Positions 6,868-14,094 of a stretch of 36,192 nucleotides of DNA are shown here, one piece after another. Below the pieces are notes generated by a model, which was not told the origin of the DNA, did no database searches, and saw only the letters and a program-made list of their open reading frames with translations. The translations under genes were made by a program, and so were the position numbers. Position 1 is the stretch's first letter. The number at the start of each line of letters is the position of its first letter. The DNA comes from Rickettsia typhi. GTDB taxonomy: Bacteria > Pseudomonadota > Alphaproteobacteria > Rickettsiales > Deianiraeaceae. The DNA is taken from the NCBI GenBank assembly GCA_945898725.1, contig CAMDIK010000010.1, positions 1 to 36,192 on the forward strand, given 5' to 3'.

Positions 6868-7958
6868 TAAACTTTAAAATGATGGAAATTATTATTTTTT
6901 ATCCACTCTTGTGATGTGGTGTAGAATTTTCGAATATCCGGCGCGCCATATTTTAGCATTGCCATTCTGTCCACGCCAAAACCCAGCGCAAAACCTTGAT
7001 ATTCATTTGGGTCAATGCCGCAATTTTTTAGCACATTTTCGTGAATCATTCCGCAGCCGCCAATTTCCAAAAATTTATCTGACTTGCAAATTTCTATGCC
7101 ATTTTCACCTTTGATATATGAAATATCAACCTCGGCAGAGGGCTCGGTAAATGGAAAAAAGCTTGGTCTAAAGCGAATATTTATTTCCCTTTCAAAAAAT
7201 TCGTAAAACAATTCATTAATAATAAAATTTAGGTTTGACATATTTAAGCCCTTGTCCACTGCGAAGCACTCAATTTGGTAAAACATTGGGCTGTGCGTTG
7301 CGTCACTATCTGATCTAAAAACTTTTCCAAGAGATATCCCATAAATTGGGGGTTTATTGTTCTTCATTGCGTGAATTTGTATTGTTGAAGTCTGGGTTCG
7401 CAAGATGTAATCGGAATTTTTCTCCCCATTTTGATTAAGATAAAATGTGTCTTGCATTTGGCGCGCGGGGTGATTTTCCGGTATATTCAGCTGGGTAAAA
7501 TTGTTATCGCAAGAGTCAATTTCCGGCCCATCATAGACTTTAAAGCCATATTTTTCTAATATCTTTATTATCTCATTGGAAACTTTGGTAATCGGGTGAA
7601 GTGTGCCAATTTTTATATTCTTAACCGGCAACGTTTCGTCAATTTTTTCCAAATCAAGCTTTGCTTTTGCCTTTAGCGCCTCAAGCTGGGCAGTTTTTTT
7701 TGCAAGAATTTCATTACAGCTTTGCTTGACTTGGTTTGCAAACTTCGCATATTCTTTTTTTTCTTCAGCCCCTAATTCTTTTATAAAAGACATAAGCTTT
7801 GTAATTGCCCCTTCGTCACCCAAAAGTGCAGGTTTTAACTTGTGGCGAATATCATTTTCATGGGTTGAATTTTCTATTTCCTTGATTAAGGTCTCTACTT
7901 CGCCCTGCAATATTTTTACTTGTTTTCCAATGTTCTCGGGCAGTAAATCTAAGTTCAT
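6867..7958 (-). CDS. pheS: Phenylalanyl-tRNA synthetase alpha subunit
   Basis: The 363-residue subunit charges tRNA-Phe as part of an alpha2-beta2 enzyme. The N-terminal ~95 residues form the coiled-coil tRNA-binding arm. Class II motifs follow: RTQTSTIQIHAM (187-198), KVFRSDSDATHSPMFYQIE (212-230, motif 2) and GFALGFGVDRMAMLKYG near the end (motif 3). The length is normal. The usual partner pheT does not follow; the next gene is rluC, coupled by a one-base overlap. The beta subunit must therefore be encoded elsewhere. The gene is divergent from the sdhC operon. Confidence 0.95.
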   Translation of the reverse strand: MNLDLLPENIGKQVKILQGEVETLIKEIENSTHENDIRHKLKPALLGDEGAITKLMSFIKELGAEEKKEYAKFANQVKQSCNEILAKKTAQLEALKAKAKLDLEKIDETLPVKNIKIGTLHPITKVSNEIIKILEKYGFKVYDGPEIDSCDNNFTQLNIPENHPARQMQDTFYLNQNGEKNSDYILRTQTSTIQIHAMKNNKPPIYGISLGKVFRSDSDATHSPMFYQIECFAVDKGLNMSNLNFIINELFYEFFEREINIRFRPSFFPFTEPSAEVDISYIKGENGIEICKSDKFLEIGGCGMIHENVLKNCGIDPNEYQGFALGFGVDRMAMLKYGAPDIRKFYTTSQEWIKNNNFHHFKV

Positions 7959-7978
7959 ATTGTTATATATAATCTAAC

Positions 7979-8007
7979 TTGACAAATAATAAGCCTAGTT
8001 TATTAAT
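7979..8007 (+). promoter_or_regulatory. Promoter of the sdhC-lysE-dnaB-amgK operon
   Basis: TTGACA at 7979-7984 and ATTAAT at 8002-8007 are separated by 17 bases. The -35 is perfect and the -10 matches four of six. A start near 8014 leaves a leader of about 20 bases before the sdhC ATG. The next three genes follow with gaps of no more than four bases or with overlaps. Confidence 0.5.
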
Positions 8008-8033
8008 ATGCAAATGTTTTATCAAATTTGCAA

Positions 8034-8447
8034 ATGAAAAAGCGCCCAACCTCTCCACATTTAACAATCTACAAATGGCAAATAACCTCTATTACCTCTA
8101 TTTTACACAGGCTTACGGGGGTGATGCTTTTTGGAATGATAATTTTTTTCTGCCTTGCCATGGGCTTTGTTGCGGAAAATACTAATTTACACCAAGACGG
8201 CTTTGAAATTTTGGCAGGAAAAATGCAATTTTTGATGTGTGATTGTATAATAATCAAGTCTTTGCTATATTTAGTAACATTTGGTGCGATGTTTGGAATT
8301 ATTTATCACCTTTGCAATGGAATGCGTTATTTATTTTGGTCTTTTGCAGTGGGAATGGGCATAAAAACCGCAAGCAATACGGGATATCTTGTGCTTTTTT
8401 CTGCAATAATCTTAAGTTTGCTGGCTGTTTACGGAATTTATTGTTAA
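8034..8447 (+). CDS. sdhC: Succinate dehydrogenase cytochrome b556 subunit
   Basis: The 137-residue protein is an inner-membrane anchor of complex II, which binds haem b and ubiquinone. It has the family opening KRPTSPHLTIYK, the SILHRLTGVMLFG motif at the start of helix 1, and IIYHLCNGMRYLFWSF, which contains the haem-ligand His and the conserved H-x-x-NG-x-R segment. Three membrane helices are evident. An in-frame TTG lies six bases upstream, but the ATG at 8034 gives the usual N-terminus. sdhD, normally next, is absent; a LysE exporter gene follows after four bases. Confidence 0.92.
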   Translation: MKKRPTSPHLTIYKWQITSITSILHRLTGVMLFGMIIFFCLAMGFVAENTNLHQDGFEILAGKMQFLMCDCIIIKSLLYLVTFGAMFGIIYHLCNGMRYLFWSFAVGMGIKTASNTGYLVLFSAIILSLLAVYGIYC

Positions 8448-8451
8448 TTAA

Positions 8452-9093
8452 ATGAATATCGAACTTTTTTACGAAACTGTAATCTTGTGCTTAATGGCGG
8501 CTATGAGCCCCGGGCCTAATTTTCTTATGACTGTTGCAAATACCAATGAAAATGGCAGAATTGCAGGCTTGATGACGGCTTTTGGCGTTGCGATTGGGGT
8601 TACTTTCTGGCTATTTTTATGTGGCTTCGGTCTGGCTTTTATTATAGTTGATAGCCCATTTATTCAAAAAATTCTAAACTATACTGTGGCAATATTCCTT
8701 GTATATATAGGCGCTAGAACAATAAAAAATCGCCATATTGCACCGCAAGGTGAAGCTTCCCCGCTTAAGGATTCTAAAAATAAGCTGGAATTTTTTGCAA
8801 TAGGGCTAACAGGAACTATTTTTAACGGCGGGGTTGGAATTTTTTATGGCGCTATTTTTACAAAAATTATCACGGAATACGGCAAAAATTATCCAATGAT
8901 CTTATTCCATATTACAATATTTAACATAATTGAGCTGCTTTGGTTTGTTTTTGTTGCGGTTTTGGTGTCATTTGCCAGCAAGTTTATACGTCAAAATTAC
9001 GCAAAAATCAATCTATTCCTGGGTATTTTGATATTATATTATGCCGTGCAATATCCTTGGCAGATGATCAGTAATTTAATATTTAAACAATGA
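8452..9093 (+). CDS. LysE/RhtB-family amino-acid exporter
   Basis: The 213-residue protein has about six membrane helices and the family motif MSPGPNFLM near residue 18. It continues with GLMTAFGVAIGVTFW and a GARTIKNR stretch at the cytoplasmic end of helix 3. LysE/RhtB proteins export lysine, threonine, homoserine and similar amino acids across the inner membrane; the substrate cannot be told here. It follows sdhC by four bases and overlaps the dnaB start (ATGA), so it belongs to that operon. Confidence 0.85.
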   Translation: MNIELFYETVILCLMAAMSPGPNFLMTVANTNENGRIAGLMTAFGVAIGVTFWLFLCGFGLAFIIVDSPFIQKILNYTVAIFLVYIGARTIKNRHIAPQGEASPLKDSKNKLEFFAIGLTGTIFNGGVGIFYGAIFTKIITEYGKNYPMILFHITIFNIIELLWFVFVAVLVSFASKFIRQNYAKINLFLGILILYYAVQYPWQMISNLIFKQ

Positions 9094-10700
9094 GCTCCTT
9101 ATTCGCAATAGAAAATAACAGCCCAAGTATTGCGAAAAATACCGCCCTTCAAGCAATGGATAGTAAGCTGGATATTAATATATTCAACACAGAAGCAGAG
9201 CAAGATGTTATTGCTTCATTGCTGCTTGATAACCAAAATATTGACCTAATTTCCGCGGTTTTGCAAGGTAATAATTTTTACTATAACATTCACAGGAAAA
9301 TTTATTCTGTGGTTTCGGGAATTATTTCCAAAGGCGGGGTGGCGGATGTGATGAATATTACCCACGCGCTTGAGGCAGATGAAGATTTTATTCGCAGTGA
9401 CGGCAAGAATTATCTAAATAATATTCTACTTCGCACAACAAATATAATTCCTGTGAGGGAAAGGGTGAAAATTGTGCATGATCTTGCAATTCGCAGGCAA
9501 TTGTTGAGCCTGGCAGATAAGATTAGAGATGAGTCAAAAATTTCTACAAATTGTGATAAACTTGCGGAGGAAATTGAAAATTCCGTATTTAAAATGCGAA
9601 GTGATGCAATTTCCCAGGGCGGGGCAATGCAGAAAATTGGATATTTCTTCCAAGGAATTATAGACACAACCGACAAGGCAAGGCGTGGAAATGTTTTGGC
9701 TGGAGTTCCCACCGGCTTTGCAGATTTAGATGATCTTTTAAGCGGAATGAACCCTTCAGATTTAATAATTTTAGCCGCAAGACCTTCAATGGGAAAAACG
9801 GCACTGGCGATAAATATTGCATATAATGTTGCTGTGCACGCGCAAAATAGCAGTGACGGCGGGGTGGCATTTTTCTCTCTTGAAATGTCATCAGAGCAAA
9901 TTTCCACTAGAATTTTGTCAATGATTTCCGGCGTTAGCTCGGTTGCAATTAGAACAGGTAAATATTCAAAATATGATAAGGAACAAGAGCAAAAAGGGCT
10001 TGCCGGGCACAAGATAACAGAGCAAGATTTCGCAAAATTGCAAGATATTGCCGGCGCACTTCAGGCAACGCCAATGTTTATTGACGATACCCCGGCAATT
10101 TCAACTTCAATGCTTCGCACCCGGGCTAGAATGCTGAAAAAAATGTATAACATTTCCCTGATTGTTGTGGACTATTTGCAATTAATGCGCGCAACGGACG
10201 CAATGGGAAGTAATAATCGCGTTTTGGAAATTTCGGAAATCACCCAGACCCTCAAGGCAATTGCAAAGGAGCTAAAAATTCCCGTTATTGCTCTTTCCCA
10301 GCTTTCTCGCCAGGTTGAAGCAAGAGACGACAAGCACCCGCAACTTGCAGATTTGCGTGAGTCCGGATCTATTGAGCAAGATGCCGATGTTGTGATGTTT
10401 ATTTATCGCGATGAGTATTATTTGGAAAAATCCAAGCCCCAACCCCCAAGAGACCCAAGCGACTCCCAGGCAAAAGATACAAAAGAATGGCAAGTCTGGC
10501 ATGATAGAATGCACGGAAGACCTTTGAAAAATTCTGACGGAACATTTGTGATAAGTGAATATACCGGTGAGCCGAAATTGATTGGCGGGGCGCAGAATAT
10601 TGCTGAAATTATCATTGCAAAACACAGAAATGGACCAGTGGGAAGTGTGCGGCTTTTCTTTGATAAATCTCGCACTTTATTTGATAACTTAAGCGATTAA
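9090..10700 (+). CDS. dnaB: Replicative DNA helicase DnaB
   Basis: The 536-residue protein is the hexameric helicase that unwinds DNA ahead of the replisome. The N-terminal collar domain starts near 31 (NTEAEQDVIASLLLD). The RecA-like motor has Walker A AARPSMGKTAL (229-239), Walker B LIVVDYLQLM (357-366), and the SQLSRQVE and DLRESGSIEQDADVV motifs (403-435). It is longer than the usual ~460-500 residues because about 55 residues rich in Pro, Lys, Asp and Trp are inserted between FIYRDEYY (437-444) and NIAEIIIAKHRNGP (503-516). No splice-site-like intein motifs are seen there. It overlaps the upstream exporter gene by four bases. Confidence 0.95.
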   Translation: MSSLFAIENNSPSIAKNTALQAMDSKLDINIFNTEAEQDVIASLLLDNQNIDLISAVLQGNNFYYNIHRKIYSVVSGIISKGGVADVMNITHALEADEDFIRSDGKNYLNNILLRTTNIIPVRERVKIVHDLAIRRQLLSLADKIRDESKISTNCDKLAEEIENSVFKMRSDAISQGGAMQKIGYFFQGIIDTTDKARRGNVLAGVPTGFADLDDLLSGMNPSDLIILAARPSMGKTALAINIAYNVAVHAQNSSDGGVAFFSLEMSSEQISTRILSMISGVSSVAIRTGKYSKYDKEQEQKGLAGHKITEQDFAKLQDIAGALQATPMFIDDTPAISTSMLRTRARMLKKMYNISLIVVDYLQLMRATDAMGSNNRVLEISEITQTLKAIAKELKIPVIALSQLSRQVEARDDKHPQLADLRESGSIEQDADVVMFIYRDEYYLEKSKPQPPRDPSDSQAKDTKEWQVWHDRMHGRPLKNSDGTFVISEYTGEPKLIGGAQNIAEIIIAKHRNGPVGSVRLFFDKSRTLFDNLSD

Positions 10701-10701
10701 T

Positions 10702-11628
10702 ATGCAAAATTTCATTGAAGATTTTACAAAATTGCCCTACAAACTTCAGGAAATTCAGCAAGATGCCTCAAGTAGAAAGTATTATCGCCTGCATTATGGT
10801 GAAAAAAGCGCTATTATAATGGACTGCCAGCAATGCCCGGAGGTTTTGGAAAGTTTTGCCCATACAACGAAGATATTAACCGAAATTGGCGTGAGGGTTC
10901 CAAAGATTTACCAAATGAACAAATTCGCCGGAATTGTTGAAGATTTCGGGGATAATAAAATCAGCAGCCATCTTGTGGCTTTCCCCGGTAATTCAGAGGT
11001 GATTTACATGAAAAGTGTGGAAATTTTGGCGAAAATTGTGCAGAATTCCCCAGATTGCACTAGGCATAATTTGCCAAATTACTGCGCAAACGAGCAGCTT
11101 GCGTCATTTGATAGATTTTTTGAGTTTTACCTGCCGAATTTTACAAAACTTCAGGCTCAAGATCTTGATATTTGTAGGTTTTCTGGGGAATTTTCGCAAA
11201 TTTTACAAGGAAAATTCAGCAAGTCTCTGGTGCTTCGAGACTATCATGTGGATAATATTTTGGTGCTTTCCGGCGGAAATCTAGGCGTTATAGATTATCA
11301 AGATTTATCCATCGGTTCCCCAATTTATGACCTGGTTTCAATTTTAGATGACGTGCGCAGCAGTGTTGATTTGAAAATTGTGCAAAAGTGCCAGGAATAT
11401 TTCGCTTCCGAGCTTGGGTATAATTTTGATGAATTTTATCTTGAATACAATTCCCTTTCCCTTCAAAGAAATGTTAGAATTCTTGGGTGTTTTGCGAAAT
11501 TAGCCGCGCTTGGCAGGGTGGAATATTTAAAATATCTTCCGCGATGCAAGGAACTGATTGCAAATTCAATGAAAAAAGTGCCACTTTCGCCTGAAGTTTT
11601 AAGAATTTTAACCAACGCACTAGATTAA
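10702..11628 (+). CDS. amgK: AmgK-like N-acetylmuramate/N-acetylglucosamine kinase (APH fold)
   Basis: The 308-residue protein has the aminoglycoside-phosphotransferase fold. DASSRKYYRL (21-30) is the P-loop-like strand. LVLRDYHVDNIL (176-187) holds the catalytic Asp180 and Asn185. GVIDYQDLSIGSPIYDLVSILDD (195-217) holds the metal-binding Asp198 and the QD-x-x-x-G-x-x-x-YD-L-x-S-L-x-D signature of AmgK. That enzyme phosphorylates MurNAc/GlcNAc at the anomeric position for peptidoglycan recycling. Many alphaproteobacterial relatives share LRDYH in place of HRDYH. The partner uridylyltransferase murU is not in the window. It begins two bases after dnaB and ends in a nine-base convergent overlap with the next gene. 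Confidence 0.75.
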   Translation: MQNFIEDFTKLPYKLQEIQQDASSRKYYRLHYGEKSAIIMDCQQCPEVLESFAHTTKILTEIGVRVPKIYQMNKFAGIVEDFGDNKISSHLVAFPGNSEVIYMKSVEILAKIVQNSPDCTRHNLPNYCANEQLASFDRFFEFYLPNFTKLQAQDLDICRFSGEFSQILQGKFSKSLVLRDYHVDNILVLSGGNLGVIDYQDLSIGSPIYDLVSILDDVRSSVDLKIVQKCQEYFASELGYNFDEFYLEYNSLSLQRNVRILGCFAKLAALGRVEYLKYLPRCKELIANSMKKVPLSPEVLRILTNALD

Positions 11629-12207
11629 AGTTAGCATAATTGCCGTTGAAACCGGAATTATAAAATTATCATCAAAATCCAACCTCCGGTATACGTCAAA
11701 CATTTCAATTGCCGTTGCAATAAGTGAAATTATTATCACATGTAACATTGTTACCTCTGTAAGATGAAATAAAATGTAGGCACAGCTTGCAAAAAATGCT
11801 ACCGATCCTTCCAGGCTTTTGCCATTGTAAATTCTAATTTTCCCATATCTTACACCAATTAGCGCTGCCATTGTATCTGCAATGCACAGCACAAGAAATG
11901 AAGGAATTATCACCTTTGGTTCAAAAAAAATGCTAAGACATAGCAAGCCAAGAATCATCTGATCTGCGCTTTTTATGCAAAATTCTTTTGGCATTTCTCT
12001 ATTGCGCATTATGTCAAAAAGAAGCTTGTTATATATAAATTTCCCTGGTTGAATATTTGAAACCCTGGTAATTTCCATCCCAAGCATTAGAAAAAATATA
12101 CCAAGATATATTATAATACTAGATGATTTATCAAGGTAAATAACCGGCACTAGCAATATTATTGCAAACAAATGAATTGTTTTTCTTACAATTTCCCGCT
12201 TAATCAT
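11620..12207 (-). CDS. SEC59/VTE5-type CTP-dependent polyprenol or diacylglycerol kinase-like membrane protein
   Basis: From the ATG at 12207 the protein is 195 residues with about six membrane helices. It opens with EIVRKTIHLFAI, matching the E-x-x-RK-x-x-H start of the dolichol kinase/phosphatidate cytidylyltransferase superfamily. It contains DTMAALIGVRYGK, then GKSLEGSVAFF, and ends with FDDNFIIPVSTA, the DDN-x-x-x-P signature of the CTP-dependent kinase branch. It probably phosphorylates a lipid alcohol at the inner membrane. A longer start at 12291 would collide with the divergent pilin-like gene, and its extra residues are not family-like. The substrate is unknown. Confidence 0.6.
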   Translation of the reverse strand: MIKREIVRKTIHLFAIILLVPVIYLDKSSSIIIYLGIFFLMLGMEITRVSNIQPGKFIYNKLLFDIMRNREMPKEFCIKSADQMILGLLCLSIFFEPKVIIPSFLVLCIADTMAALIGVRYGKIRIYNGKSLEGSVAFFASCAYILFHLTEVTMLHVIIISLIATAIEMFDVYRRLDFDDNFIIPVSTAIMLTLI

Positions 12208-12290
12208 ATTACACGCAAAATATTTCTTTCTTAATAGCTGGACTTTTATTTTTTGCAAGCAAAAGTTGCGATAGTGTGAATTTATATCCA

Positions 12291-12881
12291 ATGCGTATTT
12301 TGCTATTTGTGATAATCTTTCTATTTAGCGCTGCCCAGGCGAATGCTAAAAGTTGCTATACTACGCTTGATTGTGATGCAAAACAGTCTTGTATTGGTGG
12401 AAAATGCTCTATTAGAACTCCTTGTATGGCTAACGCAGAATGCCCAAATCAGCGAAATTGCTTAGGCGCAAGACAGACCTCAACATGCTTTGATGACCCC
12501 TCTCAAGCGGTTTGTACAGTTTGCAAGGCAGATTCCCAAACTAGTGATTACTATATTGAATATAATGCCGGCAGTGGTTTGATAAAGCAATATTATGACT
12601 ATTCTTGCTTGCAAGGCACAAGTATTGGGGGTATAGTTAAGGGCGGGTGTGAACTTGACGCCCTAACCGGAATGATATGCTGGTTTCAGAAATTATTAAT
12701 GAATAGCCTTGGTAAATGGCTTGTTTTGCTAATTTTGGTATCACTTGGGCTTAGAATATTAATCACAGGAAAGCCAATTGAGGCAAAAGATTTGATTATC
12801 ATTCCTGCAGTAATTGTTTTAATCTTCGGTGCAACGCAATTGATTAGCATATTAACCGGGGTAAGCGCCGCAGTTTGCTAG
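12291..12881 (+). CDS. VirB2/TrbC-like pilin with a cysteine-rich ectodomain
   Basis: From the ATG at 12291 the product is 196 residues; a GTG at 12276 is less likely. A signal peptide ends near AQANA-K (residues 14-20). Residues 22-78 hold ten cysteines in C-x5-C-x5-C-x4-C style repeats (DC..SC..GKC) unlike any pilin, then a polar linker. From about 125 the sequence is VirB2-like: a two-helix hairpin, LGKWLVLLILVSLGLRI and an LIIIPAVIVLIFGATQLISILTG end, the latter close to rickettsial VirB2 (FGATKLVDVLSG). VirB2 forms the T4SS pilus from a short processed subunit; here the extra domain is probably periplasmic or extracellular. No other vir genes adjoin it. Confidence 0.6.
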   Translation: MRILLFVIIFLFSAAQANAKSCYTTLDCDAKQSCIGGKCSIRTPCMANAECPNQRNCLGARQTSTCFDDPSQAVCTVCKADSQTSDYYIEYNAGSGLIKQYYDYSCLQGTSIGGIVKGGCELDALTGMICWFQKLLMNSLGKWLVLLILVSLGLRILITGKPIEAKDLIIIPAVIVLIFGATQLISILTGVSAAVC

Positions 12882-13273
12882 TAATTATCGTAGTATTCGT
12901 TATTTATATTCGAAACTGTGCAAGATGTATTGTGTTCTAAAGTTAGCCAGACTTCTTTATTTCTGATAATTTCAATTTTTTGAGGAGCAAGGTTTATAAT
13001 TTCAATTCGCATTGCCCTATTTTTACTGGGAAAGAGAAATTTTGGCAGAATAATTGTTTGGCATTTGGAATCTTGTGGAATTATTATGCATTCTGCAATT
13101 CTTGGTTTTGCAACTTGCTTTCTTGCAACAATTGCGCTATATCTTGGGCGGAAAATTGTAAACCAAATGATTGATAATGCAGTGATTGTAAGGGCTAAAA
13201 TAATATCCATTTCAAGATACATGTGGTTGGGCATTTTATCAAACCAGCGAATGAAATGTGAAAGCTCCTTCAT
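12878..13273 (-). CDS. Uncharacterised single-pass membrane protein
   Basis: The 131-residue protein starts at the ATG at 13273; a longer frame reaching 13333 would run through the tRNA gene and is rejected. It has one membrane helix at about 24-42 (ILALTITALSIIWFTIF). A basic RPRYSAIVARKQ stretch follows, then a beta-rich C-terminal domain (RIEIINLAPQKIEIIRNKEVW). I recognise no family. It begins 16 bases after the tRNA-Leu gene on the same strand, so it may share its promoter. It converges on the VirB2-like gene with a four-base overlap. Confidence 0.55.
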   Translation of the reverse strand: MKELSHFIRWFDKMPNHMYLEMDIILALTITALSIIWFTIFRPRYSAIVARKQVAKPRIAECIIIPQDSKCQTIILPKFLFPSKNRAMRIEIINLAPQKIEIIRNKEVWLTLEHNTSCTVSNINNEYYDNY

Positions 13274-13288
13274 AAAATTCCCATAAAT

Positions 13289-13376
13289 TGGTACCTGCGG
13301 GCGGACTTGAACCGCCACGGCCGTTACAGCCAACGGATTTTAAGTCCGTTATGTCTACCGATTTCATCACGCAGGC
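13289..13376 (-). tRNA. tRNA-Leu (anticodon TAA)
   Basis: The 88-base gene folds as a class II tRNA: acceptor GCCTGCG/CGCAGGT, D arm with GGTAGAC, anticodon stem around ACTTAAAAT (anticodon TAA), a long variable arm, and T arm GGCGG-TTCAAGT-CCGCC. The 3' CCA is encoded. The first acceptor pair is G-U instead of G-C, which is unusual. It lies between the folC remnant and the small membrane protein gene. Confidence 0.93.
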
Positions 13377-13386
13377 TCGGTAATAC

Positions 13387-13415
13387 ATTTATTGCATTTA
13401 AAAAATAAATATCAA
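13387..13415 (-). promoter_or_regulatory. Likely promoter of tRNA-Leu(TAA)
   Basis: Minus-strand TTGATA (13415-13410) and ATAAAT (13392-13387) are 17 bases apart and end ten bases before the tRNA 5' end. Both boxes are imperfect, but the position is right for a short-leader tRNA promoter. Confidence 0.35.
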
Positions 13416-13442
13416 GAATCTTTTTACAAATTGTAACTTATT

Positions 13443-13976
13443 ATGCAAATTACTGTGGAAAATATTATAAATGGGCTGAAAAATACTCACTGGCCATATA
13501 GAATGCAGATAATTACAAGCGGAAAAGTTTTTTCCTGCCTGCCGAAAAATAGCATTTTTTACATCGATGGCGCGCATAATATTTCTGCTGCAAAAGTATT
13601 GGCAGATTTTTTCAAAAGTGAAAAAGAGAAAGACGGAATTGCAAATTTTATCATAAATGGCAGAACGAAAGATACCGATAGCCACGGGTTTTTAACTCAA
13701 TTTATTGGGGCAATTGACATGTTGGTTGCTGTGTGGGTGAAAATGGAAGCTTTGCCGGAAAATCCTATAAAAATTGCCGCCGCCGCGAAGGAAGTTGGGT
13801 TAAAATGCGAAATTGCACCCTCGCTGCTTGATGCAGTGAAAATTATTTCCTGTGTGGCTAATAATATTGACATTTCCGCGGCTGATACTTGCAATACTGC
13901 CGATCTTGACCTGCCTGTTAGAATTTGTATTTGCGGTTCGTTTTACCTTGCAAGGGATTTAAAATTGGAAAATTAG
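13443..13976 (+). pseudogene. folC: Isolated C-terminal domain of folylpolyglutamate/dihydrofolate synthase (folC remnant)
   Basis: The 177-residue frame matches only the C-terminal (Mur-ligase C) domain of FolC. It starts at the interdomain linker (IINGLKNTHWPYRMQ, like GLxxxxWPxRxQ), has YIDGAHNISAA (40-50) with the DGAHN motif, and ends with CICGSFYLARDL, the usual C-terminal CGSxYLxxxxL. The ATP-binding N-terminal ~250 residues are missing. The upstream 66 bases up to the tRNA gene show no FolC-like reading frame. FolC adds glutamate to folates and needs both domains, so this is most likely a deletion remnant; a split enzyme is the alternative. Two of its three blocks are well preserved. 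Confidence 0.65.
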
Positions 13977-13996
13977 CAATTATTTTATAAATTCAC

Positions 13997-14025
13997 TTGA
14001 CAATTAAGAAATTTGTGGTGATATA
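13997..14025 (+). promoter_or_regulatory. Promoter of rho
   Basis: A perfect TTGACA (13997-14002) is followed after 17 bases by GATATA (14020-14025); TATATG two bases further is an alternative -10. The leader of about 65 bases before the rho ATG contains a small hairpin, CGCT-TTTTT-AGCG, near 14035-14047. rho is autoregulated in several bacteria, but nothing here proves that. Confidence 0.4.
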
Positions 14026-14094
14026 TGTCTATACCGCTTTTTTAGCGTATTAAAAAATTCAGTAGTACATTTTTCCTAATATTCCTTTTATTAC

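Noticed and set aside
9410..10012. 200-residue minus-strand frame inside dnaB
   Set aside because: It is an open shadow of dnaB with no motif and an implausible Ser/Cys-rich product.
9523..10600. Intein in dnaB
   Set aside because: The insertion near 447-502 lacks the N-terminal Cys/Ser and C-terminal His-Asn splice motifs and is far too short.
12276..12881. GTG start at 12276 for the VirB2-like gene
   Set aside because: The ATG at 12291 gives a cleaner signal peptide (MRILLFVIIFLF) directly at the N-terminus.
12878..13333. Longer 151-residue version of the minus-strand membrane protein
   Set aside because: Its first 20 codons run through tRNA-Leu(TAA); the ATG at 13273 avoids this.
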